From positions 24,689,788 to 24,753,787 of the forward strand of contig NC_088302.1 of the NCBI RefSeq assembly GCF_032854445.1: a stretch of DNA of 64,000 bases, written 5' to 3'. The translations under genes and the position numbers were made by a program. The stretch comes from Liolophura sinensis (lineage: Eukaryota > Mollusca > Polyplacophora > Chitonida > Chitonidae). Shown here one piece after another: positions 1-11,061 of this stretch. The notes below the pieces were generated by a model. The model ran no database searches. It was not told the origin of the DNA and was given only the letters and a program-made list of their open reading frames with translations. Every line of letters begins with the position of its first letter. Position 1 is the stretch's first letter.

Positions 1-179
1 ATTGCACAAGTGAAAAAGTTTTGAGTATGGCACTAAACACTAGTCAAACAAGTGAAAAAGTTTTCAGTATGGTACTAAACACTAGTCAAACAAGTGAAAA
101 AGTTTTGAGTATGGCACTAAACACTAGTCAAACAAGTGAAAAAGTTTTGAGTATGGCACTAAACACTAGTCAAACAAGG
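1..179. repeat. 42-bp tandem repeat, about four copies
   Basis: Copies begin at 10, 52, 94 and 136, each opening with gtgaaaaagttttgagtatg or a one-base variant. The period is exactly 42 bp and the copies differ by only a few substitutions, so the array is young. The last copy breaks down at about 178 (caaggg instead of caagtg). The array starts within ten bases of the window edge and probably continues upstream. No coding potential was seen. Confidence 0.93.
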
Positions 180-2122
180 GAAAAAAACTCATCAAGTTAA
201 CGTGATAAATAACGGCACAAATTATGGAGATAGTTTCTTTGATTCGAGCAAGAAAGGCATCATATTTGCATTGTTTATTTTTTGGTTTTGTTTTGTTTTG
301 TTTTATTTGCATTTAATCCAACAGGTCCATATAAGGATATAAATAAAATATAAAAATTGAATTGTGAGATTACTTTGTTGTAGTATGCGAAAGTTCTAGT
401 AAAAACAACTTCCGATAAAATCTGAACATTTTCAGTTTGTTTCATTTGAGTTTTTAGCCAAAGTCTTCAGTACGATTTAGGATAGATTCAGTAATGATTC
501 ATCGGTGGTAATAAGGGGATTGCTATATCACAGAAATGTACATTATTAAGATAATGGTGCAGATATTGGTTTCGTCTTCATAAATAAGCTGTACATATTG
601 TGCATGGATACAAGGTATACGATGAATATGATAAACAACACTTATGGTAACCACTGTAATAAGGGTCTCCTTATATCGCGAATATCTTTATAATAGAAGT
701 TAATCTGCGGTTATTGACAGTTTTTATCCTTTGCTTCTTCTGATAAGGCTACAGGTTTTAATGCTGGTTGTGCAACTGGGTAAAGATGGATATCCTTTTA
801 AACATTTTTTGCATAGCTTTGATAATGGAAATGAAATGGTGAAACCATTTGTGAACAAAGTCATTCAGTTTTTTCCACTGGTTGAATATTACATTTTACA
901 AATACGGATATAGAGTGATCTAGTCTTCAGAAGGTGATTTCAGTCTGTAACATTTCTGGAAACTTTAAATCTTGTATAAGTTTATGATACTAGGAATTTA
1001 TTTGATGTTTTTTTTTTGTTTTTATTTTATTTTATTTGTTTGTTTGTTTTTGAATTAGAAACAATGGCCTCCAATGTTTAATTCGAAAATAGTAACGTTT
1101 GATCAACAAAGAAATAGAATTTGATAGTTTATTACTCCAAAATTGTATCAAGCATTAATATCCCTTAAATCATGTCCCAAACCGTTAATTTGAGAGCTTG
1201 TACCGTTTGGATTCGATGTCGATGACCCCTTTACCGCAGAGGGTGTGCCAAGTATTTGGAAAACAGTGGCGATTTCTCCAAGCTCTACCCATTATCTCCC
1301 AAACCGCATCTTCAAGCCTGAATGCTATCACATGAACAAAATATTTTTTTCGTTCGGTGTAAAAACGCCAGGGAAATAATAAAGTAAATACGGATATCAA
1401 TAAAGGAATTACAATTCGTTCTGTTTTGGAACAGCAAAGTTACCCATTACCCTCTCTATTGTTCCTTCATAAAGTGACGTTTCTAGTGACAACCTATTGT
1501 TAACAAAATTGTACTGATGTAGTCCGCTGTAGTGTGTTATTGAACAGTATATACTATTGATAAAAGTGATAGACATTGCCGGGTGTTGTCTTACGCTGTG
1601 TAGTTTCTATGGTAACATTGCTATTGATGAAAGTTGTGTCTAATGATTACAAATGGAACATGTATGTATTACTGACATTCGGGATCTTGTTGGAATCAAC
1701 AGTCTGCAATAGCGTAAACACAGATAATGTCATTCTGTTATGGTGATATAACAGCTATTAATTACGAATCACCAGTTTACACAATTGTTGACTCACACAA
1801 CAGACTCAACAGTTAAATGGGAAATTATTGTTACCCCCATTCGACCATGGCTTGGCCAGTGTTGACATGGCACGAATGTAACATCACTCTTGTTTTAATG
1901 TAGAAAACACCATGACTGTATATGTTTGTTCATTTGCAATGATAAAATATTGCTTTAAGTTCTATCTAAAAAAAAAAAATAGCTCTCACTCTTAGCAGTT
2001 CAACGTTGTTAAATGTCTGAACTTGTGGACAAATCGAACAGATTAAAATTCATGACAATTTTATTTCGGATAAGCCAAGTACCTATAGGCTAGGTATCAG
2101 TACAGTCTTCGTATTGTCGACG
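180..2122. other. Non-coding stretch, no gene recognised
   Basis: Only short accidental reading frames occur here. The longest, 731-913 on the + strand, has low-complexity hydrophobic composition, no recognisable motif and no match to the cyclase exons expected upstream of 3938. T-rich runs lie near 275-305 and 1009-1050 and an A-run near 1970-1979. If the cyclase gene extends leftwards, this is most likely intron. Confidence 0.6.
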
Positions 2123-2510
2123 TTTGACTAATGTCTTTGTGTTATTGACCTTTGATCAATGCCTTCATGTTAATGACCTTTGACCAATGTATTTATGTCA
2201 TTGAGCTTTGACTAATGTCTTTGTGTTGTTGACCTTTGATCAATGCCTTCATGTTAATGACCTTTGACCAATGTATTTATGTCATTGACCTTTGACTAAT
2301 GTCTTTGTGTTGTTGACTTTTGATCAATGCCTTCATGTTAATGACCTTTGACCAATGTATTTGTGTCATTGAGCTTTGACTAATGTCTTCCAGTTATTGA
2401 CCTTTGACCAATCTCGTCATGTTATTGATCTTTGACCAATGTCGTCTTGTTATTGACCTTTGCCCAATGTCTTCATGTTATTAACCTTTGACCAACATCA
2501 TGTTATTGTC
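2123..2510. repeat. 28-bp minisatellite with 84-bp higher-order period
   Basis: About fourteen units begin with tttga(c/t)(t/c)aatg. The first nine fall into three alternating types: tttgactaatgtctttgtg, tttgatcaatgccttcatg and tttgaccaatgtatttatg. These repeat as a trio, giving an 84-bp higher-order unit present three times. The last five units are a more uniform type carrying gtc/cgtc, and the final one is shortened. This implies two steps: divergence of 28-mers, then amplification of a trimer. It lies in the probable intron upstream of the first visible cyclase exon. Confidence 0.93.
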
Positions 2511-3261
2511 CTTCGAATCATGGGTATATAACTCTTGTTATATTACTTAACATTATGCAAAAAGCTTGAAGATAGTACTATTTGCTGTTGTCCTGCATCT
2601 ATGGTGCTCTAAACGTACATAGAGATGGTTTACTGAACAATCTGAACAAAAACTGTAGATTTAAGCATTCTGTAACATTCCTTTGATACACACTGTCCAG
2701 ATCGCGACACTTACCATGAAATCTGTGCATTAACCGGGTCTCAATGCCCGTAGAGGATAATTCCACAATAAGCGGCGCTCATGAGACCATTTGCATAGTT
2801 CGTAAAAGACCACTTGTATTGCGCAGTTATGGTGTGCAAGCTCCTGAAAGACTACACGAGGGAAAAAGTTCGTTATTAGCGTGTCAAATGTTGGCGGTTT
2901 GCCTTAGCCCTGCGGTTTCCTGCGCGCATAAAACCGGCAAACGTCGTACAAGTGAGAAATTCAGGAGTAGGGCGTTAAAGATCGACCTGTCAATAAATGT
3001 TCGATAAGTCTGTATGTGGGATACGTTACGTACGACAAAATGAGTCAGCTCATCAAGTGCAAGTGCAGTCTTATTAGGGCCTTATAACTAGGTCCAACTT
3101 GCCCAAAACCACTGACACCGTGCATTAATACAGTACAACTCTGGCTAATTAGGTTTTTGAAGAAATTTTTAAGAAAGCCACAAACTTGGTGGTCTACAGA
3201 TTAGAATAATAAGATTATTAAGATAATATTTGTCTACGCTTATCCATTTCTGGTATTTGTA
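2511..3261. other. Non-coding stretch, nothing recognised
   Basis: A reading frame of 87 codons at 2744-3007 on the + strand has no motif and does not resemble any part of a cyclase. No repeats stand out. Probably intron. Confidence 0.5.
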
Positions 3262-3440
3262 TAGTTGACTTTCAAGTTCATCTCATGTTGACTTCCTTTG
3301 CCGTCGTATGTGGGAAAGTCTGTCATGGGTTTCCCACGGGCTCTGTCCAGTTTCCTCCTCCCATAGTAATCCCCGCCGTCGTATAAGAGAAATATTCTTG
3401 AGTGCGGTGTAAAACACCAATCAAATAAATGAATAAATAA
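3262..3440 (+). mobile_element. tRNA-derived SINE, 5'-truncated copy
   Basis: This reads from just after the tRNA-like box B area (ttcaagttcatctcatg) through the conserved body to caccaatcaaataaatgaat and an A/T-rich tail. It matches the family seen more completely at 38491-38750, 46012-46261 and 55566-55810. The tRNA-like head is missing. No clear target-site duplication was found. Confidence 0.85.
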
Positions 3441-3937
3441 CCCAACAAACGTACGGTTCACTCAGTGACAATGGGATCGGGTGAATCAAGAAATTTCCTT
3501 TCCAAGATCGTGAATGACTGGCAGTACTATATCTGTTTTGATGTTTGTTTAATCTGGTTTTGGAGATTGGCTATATGTATTCTTGCCATATTAGAATGGC
3601 ATTTGATGGCAGAGCACATGCACATCCAGTATACGAACACTTCTCGGTTATATTTAGTTTTCCGTCCTTGATGAGGCAGGAGACAGTGGCCAAAGAAGCA
3701 AGACTGATTGCAGGAAATAAACAGATATCTAACGTCAATTTGGCAGGCGATTTCAAGGAAGAGCCATCTACTGTTTATTCAATACGACCTTCTGTTTGGC
3801 TGAACGTACAATGTGTGAGTTTGAAACTCTACTTGGATGTCCTGCCCAGAACAAGGGCTGTCTTCCCTGTATCACCGAAGACTGATCCTGTCTTGTATCT
3901 TACAATACGCGTTAATCTCTCTTCTACCTGTTTACAG

Positions 3938-4084
3938 GTGGAGACTATTGGTGACGCGTACCTTGTGGCTATGGGCATACCGGAGTTTCGGGAAGATCAC
4001 GCGGATCGTATTATTGACGTAGCCCTGGCCATGATGGAAGCGTCAAAGGAAGTCATGCTGCCCTCAAGCAAAGACAATATCCAG
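3938..4084 (+). CDS. Soluble guanylate cyclase alpha-type subunit, internal exon (cyclase domain, metal-binding Asp)
   Basis: This exon encodes 49 residues starting VETIGDAYLVAMGIPEFRED and ending SSKDNIQ. It is bounded by a pyrimidine-rich acceptor (cttctacctgtttacag) and a donor (ccag|gtagca), both in phase 0. VETIGDAY is the class III nucleotidyl cyclase motif: its Asp is the second metal ligand and its Glu takes part in guanine recognition. The same frame stays open upstream to 3545, but that part lacks cyclase similarity and sits before a good acceptor, so I treat it as intron. The enzyme makes cGMP from GTP as a cytosolic alpha/beta heterodimer, normally stimulated by NO on the beta heme domain. 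The expected preceding exon, ending in VYK, was not found in the window. Together with the next three exons it gives one in-phase 415-codon C-terminal part. Confidence 0.9.
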
Positions 4085-5303
4085 GTAGCACATTTTACTT
4101 ATTTTCACCTAATTCCGTTTGAGCCATTCTGTTAAGAGGAGAGTAATTTGCTACTATTTACATGAACAGTTAGAATAAAATCCTAACTGAAGTAACAGTT
4201 GTTCGATCCTGTATATCGTGTAACTATTTCAATGAACTTCACAAGTTATAATTGAAGGATGAATGAACGATTATGGCTTAACGCCACATCGGCAATTTTC
4301 AAGGTTTTTTTTTTTTGAAGAATAAATGAATGATTATGGCTTAACACCACATCGGCAATTTTCCAGGTTATCATTGAAGAAAACCACATGTAATGTGTCA
4401 AGGATATTTCATCAAACGCCTGTAGTCTTTTATTGTGGATACAATATAGACGATGTGTCCAGAAACTCAGGCGCCAAAAATTGCGACAAAATTATGTTTA
4501 TATCTGATTAACCTGGGGCCAGGAACCACGGTTCGATTCCACAAAGCGATTTCTGACTAGAGTCAAAATGTGAAATACGATCTTAAAGCTTATTGTTGGC
4601 CGTTAAAAATTGAAATTTTGTGAAATTTTGAAATTTTGACATATGTCAAAAACGGCTTTGTGGAATCGGTCCCGGGTATACATAGTGTTTAATAATATTA
4701 CTACTGGAATTACTATTGATACTACACTTTTATGATTAACCACATCTTAACTGGCAAGGTATACCATCTGGATACTGGTTTAAGATTCTGGAATAGAATT
4801 TAAATTGGTCTTGCAGTTTTCACCCTCAACCTGATTGACGGACGATTGGTCAAATATATAAAGATAGGTATTATTCAAATGCAGAGAGTTTTAAGACGGA
4901 AGCCTGCAGTAAATGTTCATCCAAATATTACCTTTTAGCAAAATATGCTTTTGCACATTCAGTATACGAACACTTCGTGGTAAAGCAGATAGACGATTCG
5001 AGGTGTAGCGGGCCAACAAAACCCTGTTGTCAAAGGCATTGTATGTTTGAAGCTAGCGTCGAGTGGCTTATCTCTCGGATAACATAGGAAAGCTGTGCTT
5101 GGAGATGGCCAGCAACGTTGGCACAATGTCCTCTGAACATATCTCATAAACGCATGTGAAAGAAATGCCGTTCCCAAAATGGCTGCAGCTATGACGCATG
5201 TATGCGCAATGAGTGGATGAAATCAAAGGTCTGATTTTAGCATTTTGCGAAGTATGTCACTGTATTCAAGAGGTTGTTCATATTGACTTGGTTGGGTTTT
5301 TAG
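4085..5303 (+). other. Intron of the guanylate cyclase gene, with small repeats
   Basis: A phase-0 intron of 1219 bp, gtagca...gtttttag. It holds two copies of a short mollusc-type repeat: 4262-4304 and 4328-4369 both contain gattatggcttaac(g/a)ccacat followed by cggcaatttt. It also holds a MITE-like inverted repeat at about 4510-4680. Nothing coding was seen. Confidence 0.75.
4510..4680. mobile_element. Short MITE-like inverted-repeat element
   Basis: The left end (ggttcgattccacaaagcg near 4530) is the reverse complement of the right end (ctttgtggaatcggtcccgg near 4654). The imperfect terminal repeats are about 25-30 bp and the inner part is A/T-rich, with repeated gaaattttg. Elements beginning 'ggaccgattccacaaagc' are frequent short repeats in lophotrochozoans as far as I recall. 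The target duplication was not resolved. It lies inside an intron. Confidence 0.6.
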
Positions 5304-5458
5304 ATTCGGATGGGAATCAACTCAGGACCATGTATTGCGGGAGTGGTAGGTAAGAAGATGCCCAGGTATTGCCTGTTCGGTAACACGATTACCATGACCT
5401 GCAAGATTGAGATCAGCAGTCAGCCGGGAAAAATAAACATCAGCCAGACAACAAAAGG
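5304..5458 (+). CDS. Soluble guanylate cyclase alpha-type subunit, internal exon (MPRYCLFG core)
   Basis: The exon encodes [20 protein letters not shown], then [20 protein letters not shown] and [12 protein letters not shown]. The acceptor is gtttttag|att. The donor I chose is aagg|gtttgt at 5459. It is weak, but it leaves two bases that match the phase of the exon at 8099. A later GT at 5541 would break the frame with that exon. MPRYCLFGN is the cyclase core with the purine-site Cys. In beta subunits the next residues carry a catalytic Asn and Arg (N-x-x-x-R). Here those positions are Thr and Lys (TITMTCK), as in alpha subunits (pattern NNVTLANK in vertebrate alpha). This is why I call it alpha-type. 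Confidence 0.88.
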
Positions 5459-6337
5459 GTTTGTTAAATGTCCTGTGTTGTTCACCAGAAAATTCAACAT
5501 GTCATTTTTATCTTTTTCAGTAATGTTTTCACACGGACAGGTCATCTACTCTTGAAACAAAACTCTTACAGTCTCTAGGAATCGTGAGTTCAAAACCGGT
5601 CTTGGAAAAGGCATTTGTAGATTCACCCACTCTTACTGCTTGTGGGGTCTTGGTGCCAGTGAGCCGTCGACAAAACTCGTGTAGCCATTTGCAAAGTCTA
5701 ATCTTAGTTGTCTCGTTGAAATTTGGTGACAATATCTGTACGCCACGTGGAGAAGTTTGTCAGTCTGTGGTATACCCCGGGCACGCAGATTTCCTCCATA
5801 TATCCGCCCCTAAAAGTGCTCGATGAAACGTGTTTGTTTGAAGATGCGCGTGAAAATTTGTTTACCACTGAAGAAATGCTCAGTTACAGTTGACAAAGCT
5901 ATAGCGATTACCAAGAAACCGGAACATAATTGGACAGAGCCGTGGGTACCAGACAAATAGAACAAGTGGTAAATATACTTACCTGCCAGTACATGACAAG
6001 GAACCCGTAAAACAAATGTCTACCTCAGCTGGACGTCCGCTTTTACACTGTTTAAATACCTGAAGTTCGCTAATGCTTCGTCCATAATTCCACATTATCG
6101 AGGTCACGTGTTGTTTGACCCTTATGTGTAACCACTAGGATAAACGCGTGACAAAACACACGAGTGCCGGCGGCCCCACACTAATGGCTCGCCGCCCGCC
6201 GCTGGGTAATAGACTGCATGTTTACTTATTGATAAACGGGGGTGTCACTGGACTATAGTGATAGAAAGCAGGGAGAACAAGGCCTGACTGTTTCCTACAC
6301 AAAAATAGGTGCAGAAACTTTGCTGATGGAAGGTACT

Positions 6338-7090
6338 GGTACTATAGTCTATTTCGTTTAGAGAGTCGCCCATATTCAGCTCTCTGTAATTCTCGCTACC
6401 AAAATTGCCTTTAGTCAGAGACACGTAACAACACAAGCTCTACACATGAATATGTTGGGTAATTCTCGCTACCAAAATTGCCTTTAGTCAGAGACACGTA
6501 ACAACACAAGCTCTACACATGAATATGTTGGGTAATTCTCGCTACCAAAATTGCCTTTAGTCAGAGACACATAACAACACAAGCTCTACACATGAATATG
6601 TTGGAAGTCCATTTTCTTGCAAAGAAAATCAAATTATAAGAATTTTTCTAATTTATAACGTTAAACTGCATAAGCTCAGTTTCTCGTATACTACAAGAGA
6701 TAAAATAAAATTCATTTATTAAGATTATATTATACTAAACGAGTGTACAGTACAACTGATAGCAGTTTAGGTAACTGGTGTCGCCCTTCGTCAAAACGTG
6801 TTGAACCCCGCCCACTATCCAGCATGCCAATGGTTTTTGAAAAATTATGTTTTCGCCGTAGGCAATTGGTTCTTGCCATCGAAACCGAGCTTAAGGACAT
6901 TAACATTATGAATTAGAAAAAGTGCTCTAACTTTATTTTCCTTGCAATGATATGGACGTTCAACATATCAATGTGAAACACTTATGTTATTACGTGTCAC
7001 TGACCAACAGCAATTTTGGTAGTGAGTATGACTGATTTTACAGAGAGCTGAATGTAGGCGACTCTCTAAAAGAAACAGACTATAGACCTA
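6338..7090. mobile_element. Foldback (inverted-repeat) element with about 95-bp arms
   Basis: The left arm (about 6338-6440, actatagtctatttcgttta... caaaattgcctttagtcaga) reappears as an imperfect reverse complement at about 6993-7090 (caattttggtag ... cagagagctgaatgtaggcg ... agactatag). The arms enclose about 550 bp of A/T-rich DNA and a local tandem expansion of the inner left arm. No transposase is present, so it would be non-autonomous. The outer ends are called only roughly. Confidence 0.7.
6387..6605. repeat. 73-bp tandem repeat, three copies
   Basis: Units begin taattctcgctaccaaaatt at 6387, 6460 and 6533 and are almost identical (one cgt/cat difference). The first unit overlaps the left arm of the surrounding foldback element, so the amplification happened after that element inserted. 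Confidence 0.95.
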
Positions 7091-7218
7091 TTTAGGTATG
7101 CTATAAAGTACACATTTTTGAACAGTACCGTGTTAATGCTGTATTATCTACATAGAAGAAATACAAAGACGCTTGATCATGCCATCCTCGATTTCAACGA
7201 GGAATAACTATAATATAA

Positions 7219-7338
7219 CAGTGTCGCACGTAGCTACACATTACAGAGCTACCCAACACAGTGTCGCACGTAGCTACACTTTACAGAGCTACCCAACATA
7301 GTGTCGTGCGTAACTACACATTACAGAGCTACCCAGCA
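7219..7338. repeat. 40-bp tandem repeat, three copies
   Basis: Units begin cagtgtcgcacgtagctaca at 7219 and 7259 and, in a diverged form, tagtgtcgtgcgtaactaca at 7299. Each ends cagagctaccca(a/g)ca. Intronic. Confidence 0.93.
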
Positions 7339-8098
7339 TCAGCCGTCACCCGTGTCATTGGTGTCTTCTAGATCCACGTTCCGCTACATCGCCTCTACCA
7401 CCACTGTGTAACGCTACGCAATGTTCTATTTGACTTTCTTGGAATAGGGCGAGAGTTCTGCCAATTAGCAATTTAGGCACTTTTCTCGTGTTTCTTGCGA
7501 AAGTATATACCAACACAAATATGCGCCTTTCAATTTCGGCGGCCTCATCTTTTAATTAGGAGATTTCCGGCCTTGAAGATCATCGCCACATGTTAAAGCG
7601 AAACCAGCCTATAATATGTAAGCAATGACAAATAACTTTTTTAAAATTTGGCAAAATTGAATTAGTGTCAGTGAAATATTGCAGCAGTTATAGGCTTCCA
7701 TATGAACTACCTAATCTCATACCTCCTATCCCCTAAGGCGCATTTGCTGGCTTATTTGTCTAACGCATCGTTCACGATGTAGCCGACCAATCAGTAAACA
7801 GTGGGGTCGCAGTCCTCTTGTCAGGTTCACGTTCGTGCTTTGCTTTGGCTTTAAAGTCAGGAGACTTGTCAATGAGCGGCGAACCGCTTGTTTTCCTGAC
7901 ACCGTTGATTTTAACATTCGGTGTAAGCCAATGTTGATTACATTTCCTGTAAATGAGAATATTAGAATATTTATTTATGATGAGACTCAAACAAACACAC
8001 AACCATTGTTGATATACAGTAATTATACGGCCAAATCTACCAAGAAATATATCCAGATGCAACCTCATGCAGCTCTTGTTTTTTGTTTTATTTTGTAG

Positions 8099-8330
8099 TT
8101 GTATCCTTGAACCAAACAAGTACAGATTTGAGGAGAACATGACCAGAAATAATCTGCCCTGCCGGTGCTACTTTGTCAAGGCCAAAAGATTTACCAGCCC
8201 TTCCCCCACGGATCAGGGATTCTCCACTCTGCCGGGATTGTTCTGTTCTCCGTGTGCCTCCCCGGCGGGGTCCCGGAGAACCTCGGCGGACATGGGATGG
8301 GATGCTCTTTATCCCCTCCCCGACGATCTG
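8099..8330 (+). CDS. Soluble guanylate cyclase alpha-type subunit, internal exon (end of cyclase domain, start of tail)
   Basis: The acceptor is a long T-rich tract ending ttttgtag. The donor is a strong ctg|gtaagg. One leading base completes the split Gly codon, then CILEPNKYRFEENMTRNNLP and CRCYFVKAK. The R/F-E...CxCYFV pattern matches the last strand of cyclase domains; alpha subunits end in ...PGICHFLDAY. After this the exon continues RFTSPSPTDQGFSTLPGLFC and SPCASPAGSRRTSADMGW, a Ser/Pro-rich linker with no known domain. The exon ends in phase 0, matching the terminal exon. The base composition is clearly richer in G+C than the flanking introns. Confidence 0.82.
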
Positions 8331-11061
8331 GTAAGGGATGGTTTAGTGCAATGTCTATCTGGAAAGTTTCAATATAGCACCATATCCTCATGGGTGACGC
8401 AATGCAGGTATTTTCAATACTACAACTACTCTCTCTACTAATACATTTAAGAGCTAAGGAATGCTGTTTACGACGACGAACATAATCTTGTCTACATTTT
8501 AGAAATAATAATCTTTTTTAATTCGTCTTTGCTGTTCAGTTTAGTACATTGAAAGTGAAAGAGTTTAATTTTAAAACGACATAGATTAGAACCTGATTTT
8601 AATTTTGGAAGAAGAATTGTAGACGATCCCGCTTTCACTGCACGCAGGGCCTTGAAGACAATAAGCCGTCAACGATGCTCGCGTGGCTGTTTGTGAAGCC
8701 TAGTGTTTTTCATAGACCGTTTCATTTTCAACAATACGGTTTGTACAGCAACGTTTGCCAGTTACTTGTCTATAGGTCGGTGGTTTAGGTGGGGTAATTT
8801 TCTTCCATCCACAAGATTAACTGTCATGATGCATGTGGGAAATTATTGAATATCAATATAAAGAATTTATAAAAAAGATGATATTCATTAACATTCCATG
8901 TTGGTTTCCCGCCCATGCATAACCGGTTTTTTGTGAAAAGCATTCTTACACATGTAAGCCAACTTTAACGAGACAATGGTGATGGAACTGTGATTAAAAG
9001 ATATGGTCATTGGACATGGAAAAAGAAACTTCAGCATTATATCCGCAGTAAAAGACTTTGCTTGATCTAACCTTTTATTCATGCGTTAAAACACCTTGGG
9101 TCTATCTCGTGGCCTCGTCTCCGGAAACTTGAAGAATGAATCCCTAAAGCAAACTATCTACGGTCTCTAAATTACAAACGAACAGAAATTTCCGAACCAA
9201 TGTTCATCAAAGAGGTGTTGCATCTTGAAGGATTCACCAAAAGGTAATCTATAACGAAAATAATGATTATAAGGGAAAAGAAGAAAGTTATGCCAAAAAA
9301 TATGCGAAAAATCGTTTATAAGGCATATCTTACCTCTGTTAATAGTCCGTCTGTTACACGCATATTATCCGTCATTGGTTGGAAATTTACAAAAATGACA
9401 CGTCATCGATGGAATTCGTCGACCTCACGACTGTGGGAGGCTACTTAATTTCCGGAAAGAACGCTGAGACCTTAGAAAAACTGTAGTTCAAATATATTCA
9501 GACTTGCAGCATAGAAATTTAACTCAGAACACCAACGACAGTGTCATAAGTGGCAAATGTCAAGACTAGACCGGCCATTTATTCGCCCTAAGAAGGAAGC
9601 TGAAAATTCTTTTTGTACTTTAATATTTTAGGGTACATCCTAAACTGCACGTGAAAAATAAAAACCAAGCATTTCATGCAGATTTAATGATGTTTGAATG
9701 TTTAATACCTTCAAGAATTGTTCAATACGTTCACGATAAAAAACATTACCAAGCAAAATATGAACAAAAACAAATAACTACGAATATGTATAAATATATT
9801 CATAGCACACATAACGCTTACACTTAGTATCATACAATGATAGGACTGAATGACTTCTTTGTAGCTAAAAGGCGACATGAATTATGCACGCAGTATGGCT
9901 GGACAAATTGTAGACCATTACACTGGCGAATTACACCCATCATTAACTGTAGTGAAACCACTCGTATCTATGTTTTGTTGAAATAATGACTGCACATAAT
10001 TGCATAAGTTTTACCACAAAGGCCCGGTAAAACCGGTATTTTTCTGTGCTAATGATCAAAATGTCTTCAGATGTTGTTTACAACAGGCTGGATGCTCGGA
10101 TCAAAAACCCATTTCATTCCGAAGCCTCATCCAGAATTCTAACAGAATCAAATCCCTCTTCTCAATTAACAAGCGATTCTCTGATGTGACAAAGATAGAT
10201 GCAACTCTTTGTGCGATCAATATTGAGCTGTTTACAGAGAAAAGTCTTCTGTCTTCCACTAATTGACATATTTACAGTCGGTCTATAAAGATGATAGCTT
10301 TTGTGTGTCGATGAACGAGGGCATATACATGTAGTTACATAAAAGTCTCATCAGTTTTAAGTGGTCATTAGTTCTGGAAGAAAGGATTCTCGTAAATTGA
10401 GGTAAAATGGAGTTTCACTCTATACTTTTCTATATCTTTCGCCCTGAAAAACAAAATGCCATCTGAGCTTATAGCTCTTTCCAAGCGCTTTATACTTGTG
10501 TGTTATATTTTTTTGCGTTAGTTCTCGTTATAGGTTTTATTTATTTATTTATTTGTTTATTGATTGGTGTTTTACGCCGTACTCAAGAATATTTCACTTA
10601 TACTTCGGCGGCCAGCATTATGGGGGGAGGAAACCGGGCAGAAACCCAGCGGAAACCCACGATCGTCCGCAGATTGTGCCAGACCTTCCCACCCATAGGT
10701 TTTAAGGTAAAGCCTTATTAACCTTTATGCATCGGGGCACGAAGCCCTACTAACCATCTACTAAAATGTCGGCCTCAGGCTCAAGACAATATAAAATGAG
10801 GTCATGAAAACTCCATGTTCAGTCGAGTCTCCAGATTCACCTAGAAAAGTTACTTCAGCAAATGGACAAAACTTAGCCCGTGAGTAGATCCGCCTACTAC
10901 CAAACCGAGACAACTGGTGAATCCAACCTGGCATATCACCAACGGGTCTGCATAAAGTCAGTTGGAATTCCCAGTCACAGTCATCAAGGAAGTTTTGTTT
11001 TATTGGACAGTCATTAAAGCAATATAACATGCAATGCTGATTTGGTTCATCTTTATTGCAG
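8331..11061 (+). other. Intron of the guanylate cyclase gene
   Basis: A phase-0 intron of 2731 bp, gtaagg...ctttattgcag. Its only recognised content is a truncated SINE at 10540-10694. The remaining sequence, 8331-10529, is A/T-rich and shows no exon or repeat I could name. Confidence 0.75.
10540..10694 (-). mobile_element. 5'-truncated SINE with 10-bp target duplication
   Basis: It reads on the - strand and shows the family body (gattggtgttttacgccgta at about 10561 and ggcggccagcattatg at about 10606) with a TTTA-rich tail. It is flanked by the direct repeat ataggtttta at 10530-10539 and 10695-10704. The tRNA-like head is missing although target duplications are present, so the truncation occurred at insertion. 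Confidence 0.88.

Larger units (their letters stand above)
5459..8098 (+). other. Intron of the guanylate cyclase gene
   Basis: An intron of 2640 bp under the chosen donor, ending in a T-rich tract and ttttgtag. It contains a foldback element with an expanded 73-bp tandem repeat (6338-7090) and a 40-bp tandem repeat (7219-7338). A short GC-rich patch lies at about 6160-6205. No exon was recognised. The 5584-5826 frame reads well but has no cyclase features. Confidence 0.7.

Noticed and set aside
731-913. 60-codon frame preceded by an acceptor-like ctacag
   Set aside because: Composition is not cyclase-like and no matching donor or domain motif was found; treated as chance.
3545-3937. Open frame upstream of and continuous with the first cyclase exon
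   Set aside because: It has no cyclase similarity, a good acceptor lies at 3937/3938, and the expected preceding residues (ending VYK) are absent.
6160-6205. Short GC-rich patch as a CpG-island promoter
   Set aside because: It is only about 45 bp, lies inside an intron, and has no adjacent start-type exon.
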